A stretch of 64,000 bases of DNA from Salvator merianae. Its lineage: Eukaryota > Chordata > Lepidosauria > Squamata > Teiidae. Below the pieces are notes generated by a model that made no database searches, had not been told where the DNA came from, and saw only the letters and a list, made by a program, of their open reading frames with translations. The first letter of the stretch is position 1. Each line of letters starts with the position of its first letter. A program made the position numbers and the translations under genes. The stretch lies in assembly GCA_003586115.2 (NCBI GenBank), contig QVOM02000073.1, forward strand, positions 28,781,298-28,845,297, written 5' to 3'. Shown piece by piece: positions 45,380 to 57,312 of this stretch.

Positions 45380-45625
45380 GTGCCAGACCCTTTATTATTA
45401 ACTATGGATCCCAGGAGACAAAAGTCATTAAGTAACCTTCTAGTTGGAAACTGGTGATTGGTCCTGTTAACATGATCTTCTACTTAAGATTTAAGCATAA
45501 ATCCATTTTCTCACTTTCTCTGGCTAGTAAGGCCCTTTTCTTTTCCCTTTTCTGCTAGAAGAGTGGTATCATCTGTGCATCTGAGGTTGATAATGTTTCT
45601 CCCCAAGGAGAACTTTGTGTGTGTG
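45380..45625 (-). pseudogene. RTE/BovB-like LINE, RT palm part
   Basis: On the minus strand the palm reads NIINLRCTDDTTLL (DD at 45573-45568), corresponding to the LRYADDTTL block of RTE reverse transcriptases with the YADD box changed to CTDD. The plus-strand phrase actatggatcccaggagacaaaagtc matches the downstream side. It is a dead fragment. Confidence 0.68.
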
Positions 45626-45641
45626 TGGGGGGGGGGGGTTT
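45618..45641. repeat. (GT)n and G12 tract
   Basis: gtgtgtgtgtg followed by a run of twelve Gs. Confidence 0.95.
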
Positions 45642-46475
45642 CCTAACAAGGGAAAAGACCTTGGAAGTGTGTCATTCCCTATACCTGAAGAAACGGCGCT
45701 GTGCAATGTAGATTGCTGATAGCACATGCAGGTAAGTGTGCACAAGTGGAAGATGTGCAGCAGCTCAGAATAGTAGGGAAAGCTGTGTTAGGTATTCCTA
45801 CCTCTTTGCCTTTACAGCACTCTATGGAACACTTATGGCAGGATGTATGCTAACTGAGTGCAGACCTATGCAGACACCACACTAAGCCAGTACACTCATT
45901 GCACCATGAGGGAATAAGGTAATGTGGTGCTGAACAAATACAAGCTAAACTTGCAAAAACTCTCAGTGTATGATATAGTGCTATCATATGTAAAACAGGG
46001 CAGTGGTGCTACAACTTTAATGGTTGCATAGAAAATACTGTTTCAGCAGGAGTACTACATCTTCATTGTTTGCATAGAAGAGGTAATTTTGGCAGGTGTA
46101 ACTTGTAATGCATGCAAAACCTGCTGTTCTCTGGTTGCACACAACAGACATATATGTGTGCAATTCAGGATTGCAGTTAGTATGGAATGGATGCCTGACA
46201 CAGAAAGCTAGCCAGATACAGATACTAAGGAGTTTAAAAGGAAAAAGAAAACAGCAACTTGTGAAGACTGCAGTAATAAATACAGCGCTCCCTTGCCATC
46301 CCAACACTGCAAAAGGACTGTCCTTTGTCTCCAATGACACTGACCAAAGGCTAGTTGTGCTTCTGGTGCCATTTACCAGGTCCTTGGTTGATCTGCTAAG
46401 AACCCTATGAATGGGTCATAAAAAGCCTTTTCAAAACTCTGAAGAATGAGAGGCTACCAAGAGAAGATATTTTCT
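45642..46475. other. No gene recognised
   Basis: Unassigned. The overlapping short frames at 46017-46410 have no domain. Confidence 0.5.
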
Positions 46476-46941
46476 CCCTTTTCACACTTCCCTGAACAAT
46501 TCTAGAACAGTGTGGGATGCCCTGTCTAAGGATTAACATCTCATCCCAGACTGGGATGGATTGTCATCGGTGCAGGTCAGGGCCATCCGCACTGGGATGC
46601 ATGTCCCATGCCAGTCCCCACTACCAGCTCTGAATCTGTGGAGTTCCAGGAGAGCATTTCAATGGCACACCCCAATATTCCAGGAGAAGGGGCTGTGTGC
46701 CTTTCACACATAGGCCACTGGTCTAGGACAGGTTGATAACACTCTGGTAGGCCCAGATGTTGAAGTCTGATGGTAAATCAGACTAGAGCACTATTATGGG
46801 TGACTAAGCCTAGTCCAGGCTCCCTACTGTGAGGATAAAGCATGCTATTGGTGGTCAGGGACTCCCCAATTCCACATTAATGAGTGAGAGGAGGTCAATA
46901 GATCCTTTCCTTTCATGGGAAGTCCATGCAGAAATGACCTT
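46476..46941. mobile_element. Degenerate MITE, probable
   Basis: The right part aligns with the copy ending at 29200, and the right end catgcagaaatgacc is a decayed gtgcagaaagggcc. The left limit, near ttttcacacttccctg, is uncertain. Internal inverted words (catctcatcccagactgggatgg) support a foldback type. Confidence 0.45.
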
Positions 46942-47054
46942 TGATGAACTTAGAAGATCAAAAAGATGGGAACAAGCAATGGAATTAGCCTTTATAAAAT
47001 GAAAACCTTATAATCAAAGTTGATACTTGTATGGTATCAAATTCAGTCCTGTAC

Positions 47055-47056
47055 CT

Positions 47057-47092
<36 letters not shown>
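47055..47092. repeat. (GT)n microsatellite
   Basis: About 38 bp of GT with one early interruption. Confidence 0.95.
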
Positions 47093-47094
<2 letters not shown>

Positions 47095-49467
47095 TAAAAT
47101 AGGCTTTTAATATATTTTTATGCTTTTGATTTTATATTTTTTTCCTGTTTATTCTTGTTCACTGACCTGAGACTTATGCAATAGAAGTCTTAAACATAAA
47201 CATAAAAAGGAAAGGGACAAAACGAGCCCTCAACAAGACAGGTTGCAATTCATGAGAAATAATCTGAGTTGTGTTGAAGTCATACTGTCAAAAGCCCCAC
47301 AGGAGGCTAAACAAAGCTTAAAGGGGTGGGAAAGTGAAATAAAAGACCCAGCAAGGTCCATGCGTACGAGGCTGTGTAATTCCAGTCAGTTTCGGGAGTG
47401 GGCAAACCTTGCCTGCCAAATTGCTAGACCTCCCCCACCCCCAAAGAAAAATGTCATGATTCTGTTACAAATAGCTTGTCATGAATATATTTTGTTTCTA
47501 TTTCTGATCCAAGCCCAAGGCTTAATGGCTTCTGTGAAATGACATGCAGCAATGCACTGAAATACAACTCATTTTAGTGCATGAGGTATTTTAAAAACTG
47601 GAATGTTAAGAAAGCATGTGCACTTGTCTGGCAAATTGTTTTTCATCCCTAGCCAACCATAAACCCCCAGAAAGTGCATACACACCACACTGATAGTAGA
47701 TACATATATTAATATCTCACTAGCTAAGTTGTGTCAGTCTGTATATCTGCCCTCCAGCTACTCCTAAATTTGGGTTGCTGAAACATAGGAGTTATAAAAC
47801 AAGAAATGAATAATTCTGATATTTGTCCCATTGCCCCTATGCTGTATTGAATTGTCCAGTATATAGGTGAAGTAGACCATTAATTTCAGCCAGTGGAATT
47901 GCTGTTACATATTGCATTGCTCCAAGAGTACCTGACTAAATGAATATCAACAATTAGGACTAAGAAGGAAGGTTACTCCATGTATGTTCTTCTCACCCAG
48001 AGGAATGGGCATGATCAGGCTTGGATTCAGGGAATATTTCTTATTTTTGAACGGAGCTTTAAACAGTTCATATCCTTTGGATATTTGGAATTTAGGGTAG
48101 ACAAACCAAGAAAAGGACATGAATCCTTAAACAGTTGTGACACAGAGAAAAATTTAACAACTGTAGCCTTCAATGTCAGCACTACCCTGTGATGATCCCA
48201 ATTTCTGCATAACAAGTCAAATGAAGAAGTGCTGCTCTTTTTTGCATATATTCTTTCTAATCTTTTCCACTCGCCTTCCATTCACTTCAGATCATAACAG
48301 TACAGGGTTGCAAAGGCTGCTTATGCAATGAGGCCTTTTTACACTTATTTGCAGAGTGAGTAGCCCAGGAACCAGCACAGAGGGGAACTGTGGCTACTAT
48401 TCACAGGGTGGGGTGGGGTGGGGTGGGGTGGGAGGGAGTATTGCTGCAAGGGAACACACCAGAAGTATGGAAGGAGGTCACCCATTTTTGGCACATTGAA
48501 AAGTGGTGCAGACAGGGATCAGGCACACTGTGTTCTGTGCTGGGGCATTTAATGTTGATAGATTTTAAATTGAATCATCCTTAAATTACCAGCTCCAGCA
48601 TATGACTTTTGGATGCAATTAATTTCATTGGAGTCATCATAACAAATACCTGCATAACACTTTTTTTTTAAGAACTGCCTGTTTCAATGCATACAACTGA
48701 GGGTTGTTTGTTTTTACAAACCATAACTTTGTTGTGATTGAAAATATATATTTGGTGTATGGCATGGGATTCAGTCTTCCGCTGTATTTGTGAGCCCACT
48801 GAGCACAATGTTATCAGTGGATAACAGCCTGTTTACCTGAAAGTAATACCATTAAGTAGGACAGAAAATAGCAGAAGCTTTGTGATTTCTTCCATGTTAT
48901 TGAGGACTGTTCAAAAGTGTTTGCAGGAGTAGATCAGTGTCTTGTGCATGCTCATGGTTAATTAACAGGCAGCAGGGAGAAATTTGGAATAATCAGTTGG
49001 AGTGTACAGTGTTTATTTATGGACTTTAATCCAAAGAATATTATACATTGTGTTGTCAGGATGTGCTGAATCGCCATCTGATGAACGTAAACTGTAGTTA
49101 GAGATCAAGAACTGTTAGGTGTTTTTCCTAACAGTTCTGATTCTATTCAGAGTGCAATTAGGCTGTTATTTTTGCTTGCCTGCTTGCCCCCTTCTCCGTA
49201 GGTCTTCAGCTTGGTGCAGTATGGTGGAAAGTAAGTATAGGGCTGTGACACCTGCTCAGATCAGCCAAGTCTGAACCTAAATTGGAATGCTGCCTAGTGA
49301 TGACCAACATGGGTGAGAATAGCCAGGATTGCATCTCCCTTCTGAAAGCCAGTTCATGAGCTAAAAGTTACCACTGATGCTGCCTAAAGACACTTTGGCA
49401 GGACATTTCAGGAGAAGTGACAGCAATGATACTGATATGTATTGCTCATCTAAGTTTTGGGGGGGTT
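47093..49467. other. No gene; G-rich pentanucleotide repeat at 48406-48433
   Basis: Unassigned sequence. 48406-48433 is a (GGGGT)n tract with at least four GGGG runs, a predicted G-quadruplex former. At about 48331 aggcctttttacactt resembles a left MITE end without a clear right partner. Confidence 0.55.
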
Positions 49468-49535
49468 CTGGCATGCTATGGTTCATGGAGTCATGGAGAG
49501 TCAGACACGACTAAATGACTAAACAAGAACAGGGA
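49468..49535 (+). repeat. BovB/SINE-type 3' tail
   Basis: ggttcatggagtcatggagagtcagacacgactaaatgactaaacaagaacag in decayed form is the gagtcagacacgac tail shared by BovB LINEs and dependent SINEs. The upstream part is not recognisable. Confidence 0.68.
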
Positions 49536-49699
49536 AATACAATGAAGGCCCAGATTGAAGCTATTGAGTTTTTGTTTGAATAGGGAAGTATGGGCGGTGG
49601 GAAGGTATAAAACTCTCCTCAGACTCAGGAGAAATGACACTTAAAAGGCTATTTCTGTGCTAAGACTGCCACTATCTTTCAAAAACTATCCAGGTTGTT

Positions 49700-50600
49700 A
49701 GGAGCCATGTGCCAGGATATACTAGTTTGGGGAAAGTAGCTTTGCTCAGACACTTAAGACTTTAGTGGGACCTTTCAGCCAAACAGGTTTTTAAAATGGA
49801 AATTTAACCAGAGTGGCAAGGGAATAAGCAGAGAGGCATAAGACACTGCAGGACCACTTTTTTTTTTTTTTCCAAAAACAAGCAAGAACTTTTTTGGAAA
49901 ATACAACAAAAGATTCAAAATGGCAAAATAAGCAATCTGGTCAAGTTTTGCAGCAAGTAGCTGCTTGGCGATATCAAAAACACAGCAAGAGGCAAGGAAA
50001 ATTATAAAACAACCACGATAAGTATTTAGGCAGCTCTGCCAAGGTACTACAAGGCTGTTTTAACTCTTAAAGGGAATCAGAACCCAAAATGGTGAATGTG
50101 AGTGTGTGCGCATGTGCGTGTGTGTAAAGGAGGAAAAAAGGGGGAGGTTAATCTAGCAACTAACAGGGGAACCTAATCTGACAAAGGATCACATAGAATT
50201 CTCACCCTCCACTGGAATGAGATATTAGGAACCAAGATTCTCCATAGTAGTCTCTGATCTGGTAAAGGATCCAAATAGCACTTGGGCAGAATTGCACAAA
50301 AGTGGAGTTTCAGAGTTCTGTAACTCAGCAGCAACAGAATTACACTTTACAAGCAGCCTATCTCAGCACAGACAACAAGCAGGATACAAAATATTTAAAA
50401 GTAAAAAATCCCAGTTCCAGAGCAGCATCATACTGAAGCATCAGTCTGAGGCAGCAAATAGCAGTAGGAAAATTGTGATTTAAACCTTCTATCATGATCT
50501 TCTGTTGTGTCTAGAGTTCCACTTTGTGGGGAGTAGATCCAGGTGAGGGGGTGCAGATGATACTGTACTGTGCATATTTGTCCTGTGTGGTAACTTTATC
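49700..50600. repeat. LTR2-family copy, diverged
   Basis: The start (gtgccaggatatactagtttggggaaa) resembles 22480-22505. Later phrases (caacaaaagattcaaaatggcaaa, ctagcaactaacaggggaacc) resemble 29490 and 29805. A T15 run interrupts it at 49857. Limits are approximate and the short frame at 50292-50483 is not a gene. Confidence 0.45.
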
Positions 50601-51124
50601 TCAGTTTTGAACAAAAGGGACTGATCCTAATCTGGTCCAGGTGTGGAGTGAGGGCAAAGCTATGTTCCTCTGCAGGAAGGGAGGAATTTTTTTACCCATG
50701 AGGGGAGGGGACATGTGTAAAGGGTGTGCTTAAATAGAATATGCCCAAATAAGGTATTTTCTTCCTCTGGCAGATGTGTCTGGGTGACATTAAGGGTGAT
50801 AAAGGCTTATCCATGCCTTGATCAAGTTACAAATGGCATTTTGATCCACTTTTAATAAAGTGAACAACACGATTGCAGGCCAGACTATTGTTTCAATTAA
50901 TAGATCCTTCCTACACACACAGCAGGGCTGATGTTCCTTGGACATAAGAATAATATCTCAATGCTTAATCCAATTGATTGGGACAATGAGGTAGCTCACA
51001 AAGGACAAAAGCTAATCACTGGGTTAAACACCACCCTTTATTCAGAGTCACCCAAATTCCTGCTAAGAGCATGCCTGAATCACGCACCTAGATTATTTAC
51101 ATGATCCCACTGATCCAAGTACTG
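50601..51124. other. No gene recognised
   Basis: Unassigned sequence between the LTR2-family copy and a MITE fragment. Confidence 0.5.
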
Positions 51125-51237
51125 GTGCAGATTATAACAGGCCCCACTTGAGATCTACCACAGTCTACACTATAATGCAGATGGCGAGACTCTTTTCCAG
51201 TATATATTCCAGGATAAGGGCCAGTGCAGAAAGGGCC
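51125..51237. mobile_element. Foldback MITE, right half
   Basis: cagattataacaggccccacttgag to ccagtgcagaaagggcc matches the right half of the 180-bp elements; the left half is missing. Confidence 0.68.
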
Positions 51238-51656
51238 TTTGTCTCACTGCATGGTAGTAGGATGGCACAGGCAGCTGACAAGATCACACTAGTATGATCT
51301 CATGAGTCATGTAAAACTCTGAGGACTCCTTGGTTTACTGAGAAGTATAGAGAGTTGAAATAGATGAAGGAGATGGTTAGAGTGCACATGACAGAAGACC
51401 TAGGCCCTTTCTGCACTTACCTGTAATCCTGATTAGAAGCCCGTGTAGTCAGCTTCTAGACATCATCAATTTGCATGTTAGTGTGCATCTGTGAGCTTCC
51501 CTCCCCCCCCCCAATTCACTCCACCTGCATCAGATGGAACATAATCCTATTCAGGGATTATCTAATTGGGAAATGCATCTCCCTAGAGACTCCCATGCTT
51601 GAGACTTTTGTCCATAGACTCCCAAATGCTGAGAGCCTGGCTTCAAAGCTCACACA

Positions 51657-52273
51657 GGGCCTTTTCGCACTGAGCTCGGTAGACCGTTCCCAGTAGTTGG
51701 CTTCGGACCAGAGGGGTTGGAGAACGCTGTCTGCCCTTCACACTCCCAGCCAGAGGAACAGACCTGAAGCCGATCAGCAGAATGAACAGTGTGAATGGCA
51801 GCCGCTAGTTCCATACCGCACTCCATACCATCGAGCTCCGCTTCGTACCATCGAGCACCGCTTTGTACCATCAAGCTCCGCTTCGTACCATTGAACTCCG
51901 CTTCGTAACCAGAAGGCTCGTTACGGAGCCAGCTTCGTAACGGCAGCTAGGCTGCCATGCCCAAAGGGCTATCCTGGGTGTGAAGCTTCACATCCAGGTG
52001 TGAAGCTTCGTACCACGCATGTGCAGCCACGCCAGCCACGCCCGGCCACCATTTCAAATGCAGACGGGAGTGCGAAAGCACCATGCCCGATCTTCACTCC
52101 ATCGCGCAGGTCGGAATGAAGACAAGCTTTTACTTGTCTTGCCTTACCCAGGATCAGGTACGAATCGGGTACGAAGTGGTTGGGATCGGGTGAGGCGCAC
52201 GCCCGCAGCAGTGCGAAAGCTCAGTTCCAGCTAGTGCTTAAGAACGGTCTACTGCTGCAGTGCAAACAGGCCC
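51657..52273. mobile_element. 617-bp MITE with GGGCC ends, nested
   Basis: The left end GGGCCTTTTCGCACTGAGCTCGG pairs with the right end agtgcaaacaggccc. Flanked by ACA on both sides (51654-51656 and 52274-52276). GC- and CpG-rich. Its right third is closely similar to that of 58862-59536 (tgccttaccca, ggtgaggc, gcccgcrgcagtgc), so both belong to one family. Its interior contains the 20-bp tandem repeat at 51826-51905. Confidence 0.87.
51826..51905. repeat. Four tandem 20-bp units inside the MITE
   Basis: The unit taccatcgagctccgcttcg occurs four times head to tail with one to three changes per copy. It is not obvious in the sister element at 58862-59536, so it may have expanded within this copy. 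Confidence 0.9.
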
Positions 52274-52546
52274 ACAGTCTTTGAAGCCAGGGCAGGGACT
52301 GGTTTAGTCCGACATCATTGTTCAGATGGTGCTGTTCCAGGCCATGCATTCCCATGGTCTGAACCAGTAGGCCTGGTCCAGACCCACTGATTTGGAACAT
52401 GGACAGGTAAATGCAGAAAAGGTCTTAGAGTAAATCTGATTGAACAGAAGTTATAACACATTGTCATGGCTACTGTACAGTGACTGTGAAAGCAAAAATA
52501 ATTTCCTTTGGCCCTACCATTGCATCTGAAGCAAACTGCCGAGGGC

Positions 52547-53012
52547 TAGGGATGTGCACGAAGGCACTTTTCCCTTTTTGCTTCGCATTCCTAGGCTTCG
52601 TTTTCATGTGAAAAAATACGCGCGAAAATGAAGCCCTTCATTTTTGCAGCGAAGATTTTCGCCGCGAACGGAAGCAGAGAAATTAAGGCGAAAGGAAGAC
52701 CTTTGCCTTGATTTCTCTACTTCCGATGGTGCTTGCCTCTCTCTCATTCCCCCCCCCCAGTCTGTCAGTGTAATGACAGACTAGGGGGGGAGTGAGAGAG
52801 AGGTGAGCGCCATCAGAAGTGGAGAAATCAAGGCAAAGGTCTTCCCTTCGCCTGGATTTCTCTGTTTCCGATGGCGCAGCACTCTCTCTCACTCCCGCCC
52901 CAGTCTGTCAGTGTAATGACAGACTGGGGGGGGCGGTGAGAGAGAGGCGAGCGCCCAAAAAGAGAGAGCTCGCGGCAAATGGCGAAGGTCTCGAAAGTCG
53001 TGCACACCCTTA
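52547..53012. mobile_element. hAT-type MITE, GC-rich family, 466 bp
   Basis: The left end TAGGGATGTGCACGA is inverse to the right end gtcgtgcacaccctta. Flanking octamers ccgagggc and ccgaggac agree at 7 of 8. Inside are two inverted copies of a segment containing cagtctgtcagtgtaatgacagact, each palindromic. The short frames here are incidental. It is closely related to 63057-63699. Confidence 0.88.
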
Positions 53013-53020
53013 CCGAGGAC

Positions 53021-55037
53021 AGCTTTTCTATATAGTTAGAGATTTGGACTGGTCAGATCTCTGTGCAAAAGAGCAGTGCAGTGAGTTTGTGAAGCTGTCA
53101 CAGATAAAGTTGTTCAAATCCACAACAATCTGGGTAATATGATTATAACAAATTCAGGAAAGGTATTTAGTGAACCATCTGCCCATATTTTGTTTCAGTT
53201 GTTGAGGCTTAAGGGTGTGGACAGAGTTCTTGAATGTATTAATCTAACCATCTGCTTAACTTGATCCTTATCTTTCGTGGCTTGGAGTGGTGAATGCCTT
53301 ATTACAGGGAGATTGTGGAGCCAGTACAGTTGAGGGTATCTGTTATCATGACTGTGGGCATATGCGAAATTTTGTGGAAGTATTGCTGTCAGTGACTGCT
53401 AGAGTTGACAATAACTGGATCAACAGCATATCCTCTTGTAAGAAGGGAAATGAAAAATTGTAATTAGAACAATGGATGAACAAGTCAGACACTGAGGAAG
53501 AACTGCTCTAAGGATGCAGAGTAGAAATGCAGTATTTTTTTTATTGTTTGTTTGTTTCCTGTACAGTTTATGTCTGCTTTCTCCATGAAAGGCTGTAGTG
53601 GCATATATTTGTCCATGGTCACCAGAATGGAAATCCCAGCCTTCCACTTGAAAACTCCAATATAAAATATTAGGCAAGAAATATAAAATGGGACTGGTAG
53701 ATTTCTCTTTTTAACTGAAGCAATGAAAGGAAAGGAAAGAGCTCTAGATGGCCACCTTTTCAAAGGCCAGGGAGAAATTGTTGGGCAGATTCTGTTTTTC
53801 TTGGAGGACCTTGTTCTTAACCTAGGCAAGGCTTTTATTAAGATCTGCAAGGTGGTTAAATCTGAACATTTTGCTTTTGTTTGTGTTGTTCTTGTGGCTG
53901 CTGTTCTTTATCCATTACAATCTTGCTTGAAGGAAAGATCAATTAAAGTAGGTCTGCTGGAAGTTCCTAGATGACATATATCATATCCAGAAAATTGAAC
54001 AACTATTGAGTGGAAATGTTCTGGCAGTGAAGATATGGAAGGCAGTTTTAAGGGTGTTCTGATTGTACCCTAAGATTTCCTAAGGATATTGTATTGACCA
54101 CATATTGGGGAAAAAAAGTATGTATTAATTTGTGTGTTTAAATCTTTAGTTGTTTCAAAAAAAAAAAAAAATAGAATTTGTTTTCTACATCAGTCTGAGT
54201 AGCTAGTGCATACCAGTATCTTTATTAAAGTTGCATCCTGCTTATTCTCAGCTATTAGTCTCTACTTTATTTTCTATTCTCTGCAATTTACTATATTCTT
54301 AGGAGAAAATGCTTTAGACCTTGCCCTCTGGTTGGTATTGCAGTATCAGTAATTGCTGCCTCACGTTAGCATTTATTTAAAGCTGCTGATTTAACATTTA
54401 AAAATTCTGAGGTTAATGGATTTGTATTCACAGATCCATTAACCTCAATAAAAACAAATGGGACCTCTTGTGAACTAAAATAAGCACAGATCAAGGATAC
54501 ACTTCCGCTAATACTTACTGATAGCATTTAGATGGTGCCGCTAAAATGTCAGGTCATAAAAAAGAGATGGCAATGTGGTAATATTCAAGGTGAATCTCAT
54601 TCTTTTCTTCGCACTTGTGACCCACACAGCACTAGTTTGAGATCAAGTGAGTTCATAGTTCTGATTACTGCAGGCGCCCCAGCTCCTTTGGCCTGTAAAT
54701 ATTATGCTTCTAGAACGACACACTTCAGGATGTTATTGCATCTGTAGTGTGGATGTATTCTCATAATCTAGTTGAACACTTCTTTCTCCCCCTCTTTTCT
54801 ATTTAAAATATTTCAAGGTTGCAGCAGACTAAAAGCCAAAACATCTAAGCACTCAAACTTTGAAATATTCCTCCTCACCATAAAATTGCTTTGCTTTAGT
54901 TTTAAATATTATGCCACTTGGGCCGTAAAATGTATCACAAAGAACCTTGAAATTGTAATCTAGATTCGCAGTCACTGCCTCAAATAAGGTGGATTCATCT
55001 GCACTCAAATTTTACCCTGGCTAATGTTTATCTTTCA
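53021..55037. other. No gene recognised
   Basis: Unassigned AT-rich sequence. The frames at 53485-53850 and 53723-53974 are uninterrupted but show no domain. 54411-54446 has a short inverted repeat (gaggttaatggattt against agatccattaacctc). Confidence 0.5.
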
Positions 55038-55044
55038 AAAGAAA

Positions 55045-55120
<76 letters not shown>

Positions 55121-55220
55121 AAAAGCAAGCCTCTCTCTCTATAGATAGATAGATAGATAGATAGATACATAGATAGATAGATAGATTAGATAGATATAGG
55201 TAGGTAGGTATAGATATAGA
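55038..55220. repeat. (GAAA)n then (GATA)n microsatellites
   Basis: About 85 bp of GAAA units (55042-55125), then TAGA/GATA units (55140-55195) decaying into tagg and tatagata words. Confidence 0.96.
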
Positions 55221-55347
55221 TACACATGCACATACACATTTGCTGTAGACCAGCTGTCCCTTGTATGATATGCGTTGCACTAGCACAATCCACATTCTAG
55301 CAAACACTTGCCTATTCATATGTAAAGTGGTTTAATGGTAGGATCTC

Positions 55348-55350
55348 TCT

Positions 55351-55405
<55 letters not shown>

Positions 55406-55452
55406 AGGGAGGGAGGGAGGGAGGGAGAGAGAGAGAGTAGGAGGGAGGGAGA
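55348..55452. repeat. (TG)n-(GA)n-(GGGA)n composite microsatellite
   Basis: CT, TG, GA and GGGA tracts follow each other without spacer. Confidence 0.95.
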
Positions 55453-56324
55453 CTTCAGCAGGATGTGCATAGCACTCCTCCTTGCACATTCAAAGGGCAA
55501 GAGAATTGTCGCATCCACATGAAAAACATGCTGTTTGTCTACCATGCTATCATAAGTGCTGTTGTAGTGGTTGATTGGCCAAGCAGGATGAACAAAATCT
55601 TATAGCTCTTCAACCCACTCTTCCTTTCCATCAAAATCCATGCTGTCACTACTGCCATTGCTCAAGGGGACATACTGGTTCCCTTGGACACTTTCCCAGT
55701 AATTGGACACAGAAAGTGGTCTGTGGGGTGATTTCCTGTGTCTGATCACACCCCTATTGTCAGAACTGAAGCAGGAATTTCCCTACTTTGATTCTGATGG
55801 CAGGGGAGCCCTCCTGCCCCACTGTTGAGATCAAAGCTAGGGAAAGACTGGCTTTGATCATGAAGGGGGGTTGCCTCCCCCCACATCAGCATCAGATACA
55901 TCCCATCCATGTTTTTCAGTCAAGAAAGGCAGCCCACTCCCATGATGATCAATGTCAGGCCTCACCCAACTTTGATTATTTTAGTTGAGAAGAGGTGGCA
56001 TGCACTATAGTGCTGCATTATTCTTATTGCAGAGAACACAGAGGAATGTTTAAACTGCTCCACCCTTTCCCTATGCAGATTCTACCATTGTCTGCAGTTC
56101 ATAATGTTATTAAGGGTCAGAGTTTGTATGCATAAAAATACCTATCTTTGGAAAACAGCAACAGGAGAATGAAACTGATTGTGCATGCTCTCTATAATCT
56201 ACCAATAGACATCATGTTGCCAGCTGAGCATCCATGATGCTACCCAATAAAGGCTTTTTCTTCTGTCTGATATTTTCTTAAGCAGCTTTGTCTGAAGTAA
56301 CAACAACAGAGTTACTTAGCTTGT
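55453..56324. other. No gene recognised
   Basis: Unassigned sequence. Confidence 0.5.
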
Positions 56325-56724
56325 GGGCCTGTTCACACATTACAGCCTCAAATGGTATAATAATACGATTCTAGGCAGGACAACCCCCACTGCCTGGCAG
56401 CCATTCACACTGTAAAGGTTGGAACAGTTCTGCCATTGTCCAGCCATTGCCATGGTGACTGGGGACATGGTGTGCAACTGTGCAACTACAGACATACTAC
56501 ACCACTGACTCACAGTGTTCACACCTGGAGGAGGGTGTGAACGCTGCTGACTGGGAGCAATCCAACTGCTCCCATCAAGCTGTGGACAGTGATTTTGTGG
56601 TCCAAAGCTAGGAGCAACTGGGAGCTGCTGGAGACGCTCCTGGACACTGCGGTGGTGGGGCAGTGCAAATGCACTTACCTGGTGAGCATCTGATCATTTA
56701 CTATGGGTAAAATGAGAAAGGCCT
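56325..56724. mobile_element. 400-bp MITE with GGGCC ends, inverted relative to 41834
   Basis: The left end gggcctgttcacacattac pairs with the right end aatgagaaaggcct. Flanking triplets are tgt and ttt. The interior is the reverse complement of the 41834-42226 interior (ggtataataatacgattctagg, gttcacacctggaggagggtg). Confidence 0.72.
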
Positions 56725-57179
56725 TTTTATTGACTTCTTTCTTTTCCAGGATTTGGACAATAAATCTTCTATCCTGCACATCCTCATATTTTGTTTTGTG
56801 CCTTTCCCTGTTTTATAGTCTTAGCTTTGGGGATCAATAACAAGTATTGGCATTTCAAATATTTTTTTTTAAATGCTACTTAAGAATTCTGTCCTATAAA
56901 TGTCAAATTACTATTTCAACTGCTCAAAATATAGCTATTGTAGAGATGGAGGTTAAAACAATGCTTTCTATCATGCTTTTACATGTTGAGAAGTTTCAGG
57001 ACTTGCAGACTCAAATCATAAATTAAGCAAAGAGATAATTGACTACAATTTAAAGATTTTGAGGTGAAAGTAATCCCGCAGTATGTAAAAGTGAATAGTG
57101 ACTATAAACCAGCTGGGGGAGCAATAAGTTGTCTTGGAAAACACTGATAGTCCTTCATTTATGGTGGGTTGTTTTGGGT
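56725..57179. other. No gene recognised
   Basis: Unassigned AT-rich sequence. Confidence 0.5.
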
Positions 57180-57312
57180 TTTTTTTCCCCCTTCAAGTCA
57201 CAATGGGTAAGAATTTCTCAGGGATAATTTAGTGAATCCTTCTTCAATGAAGGGATTTGGATTAGATGACCCTTGAGGTTCCTGCAAGCTCTCAGACAGA
57301 AGGATTACAGAC
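57180..57312 (+). repeat. CR1 3' end fragment
   Basis: ggatttggattagatgacccttgaggttcctgcaagctct follows the CR1 3' consensus pattern also seen at 39140-39175 (gatgaccctggaggtcccttccaactct). The usual microsatellite tail is not visible. Confidence 0.6.

Larger units (their letters stand above)
51403..52424. mobile_element. Outer MITE with another MITE nested inside
   Basis: The left end ggccctttctgcacttacctg is inverse to the right end caggtaaatgcagaaaaggtc. Flanking triplets are cta and tta. Excluding the nested element (51657-52273) and its duplicated triplet it is about 402 bp. Its arms pair around the insertion (gcctggcttcaaagctcac against cagtctttgaagccagggc). No credible ORF is present. 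Confidence 0.75.

Noticed and set aside
53485..53974. Possible exon with long frames on both strands
   Set aside because: No domain, no flanking consensus splice sites I could trust, and both strands open equally.
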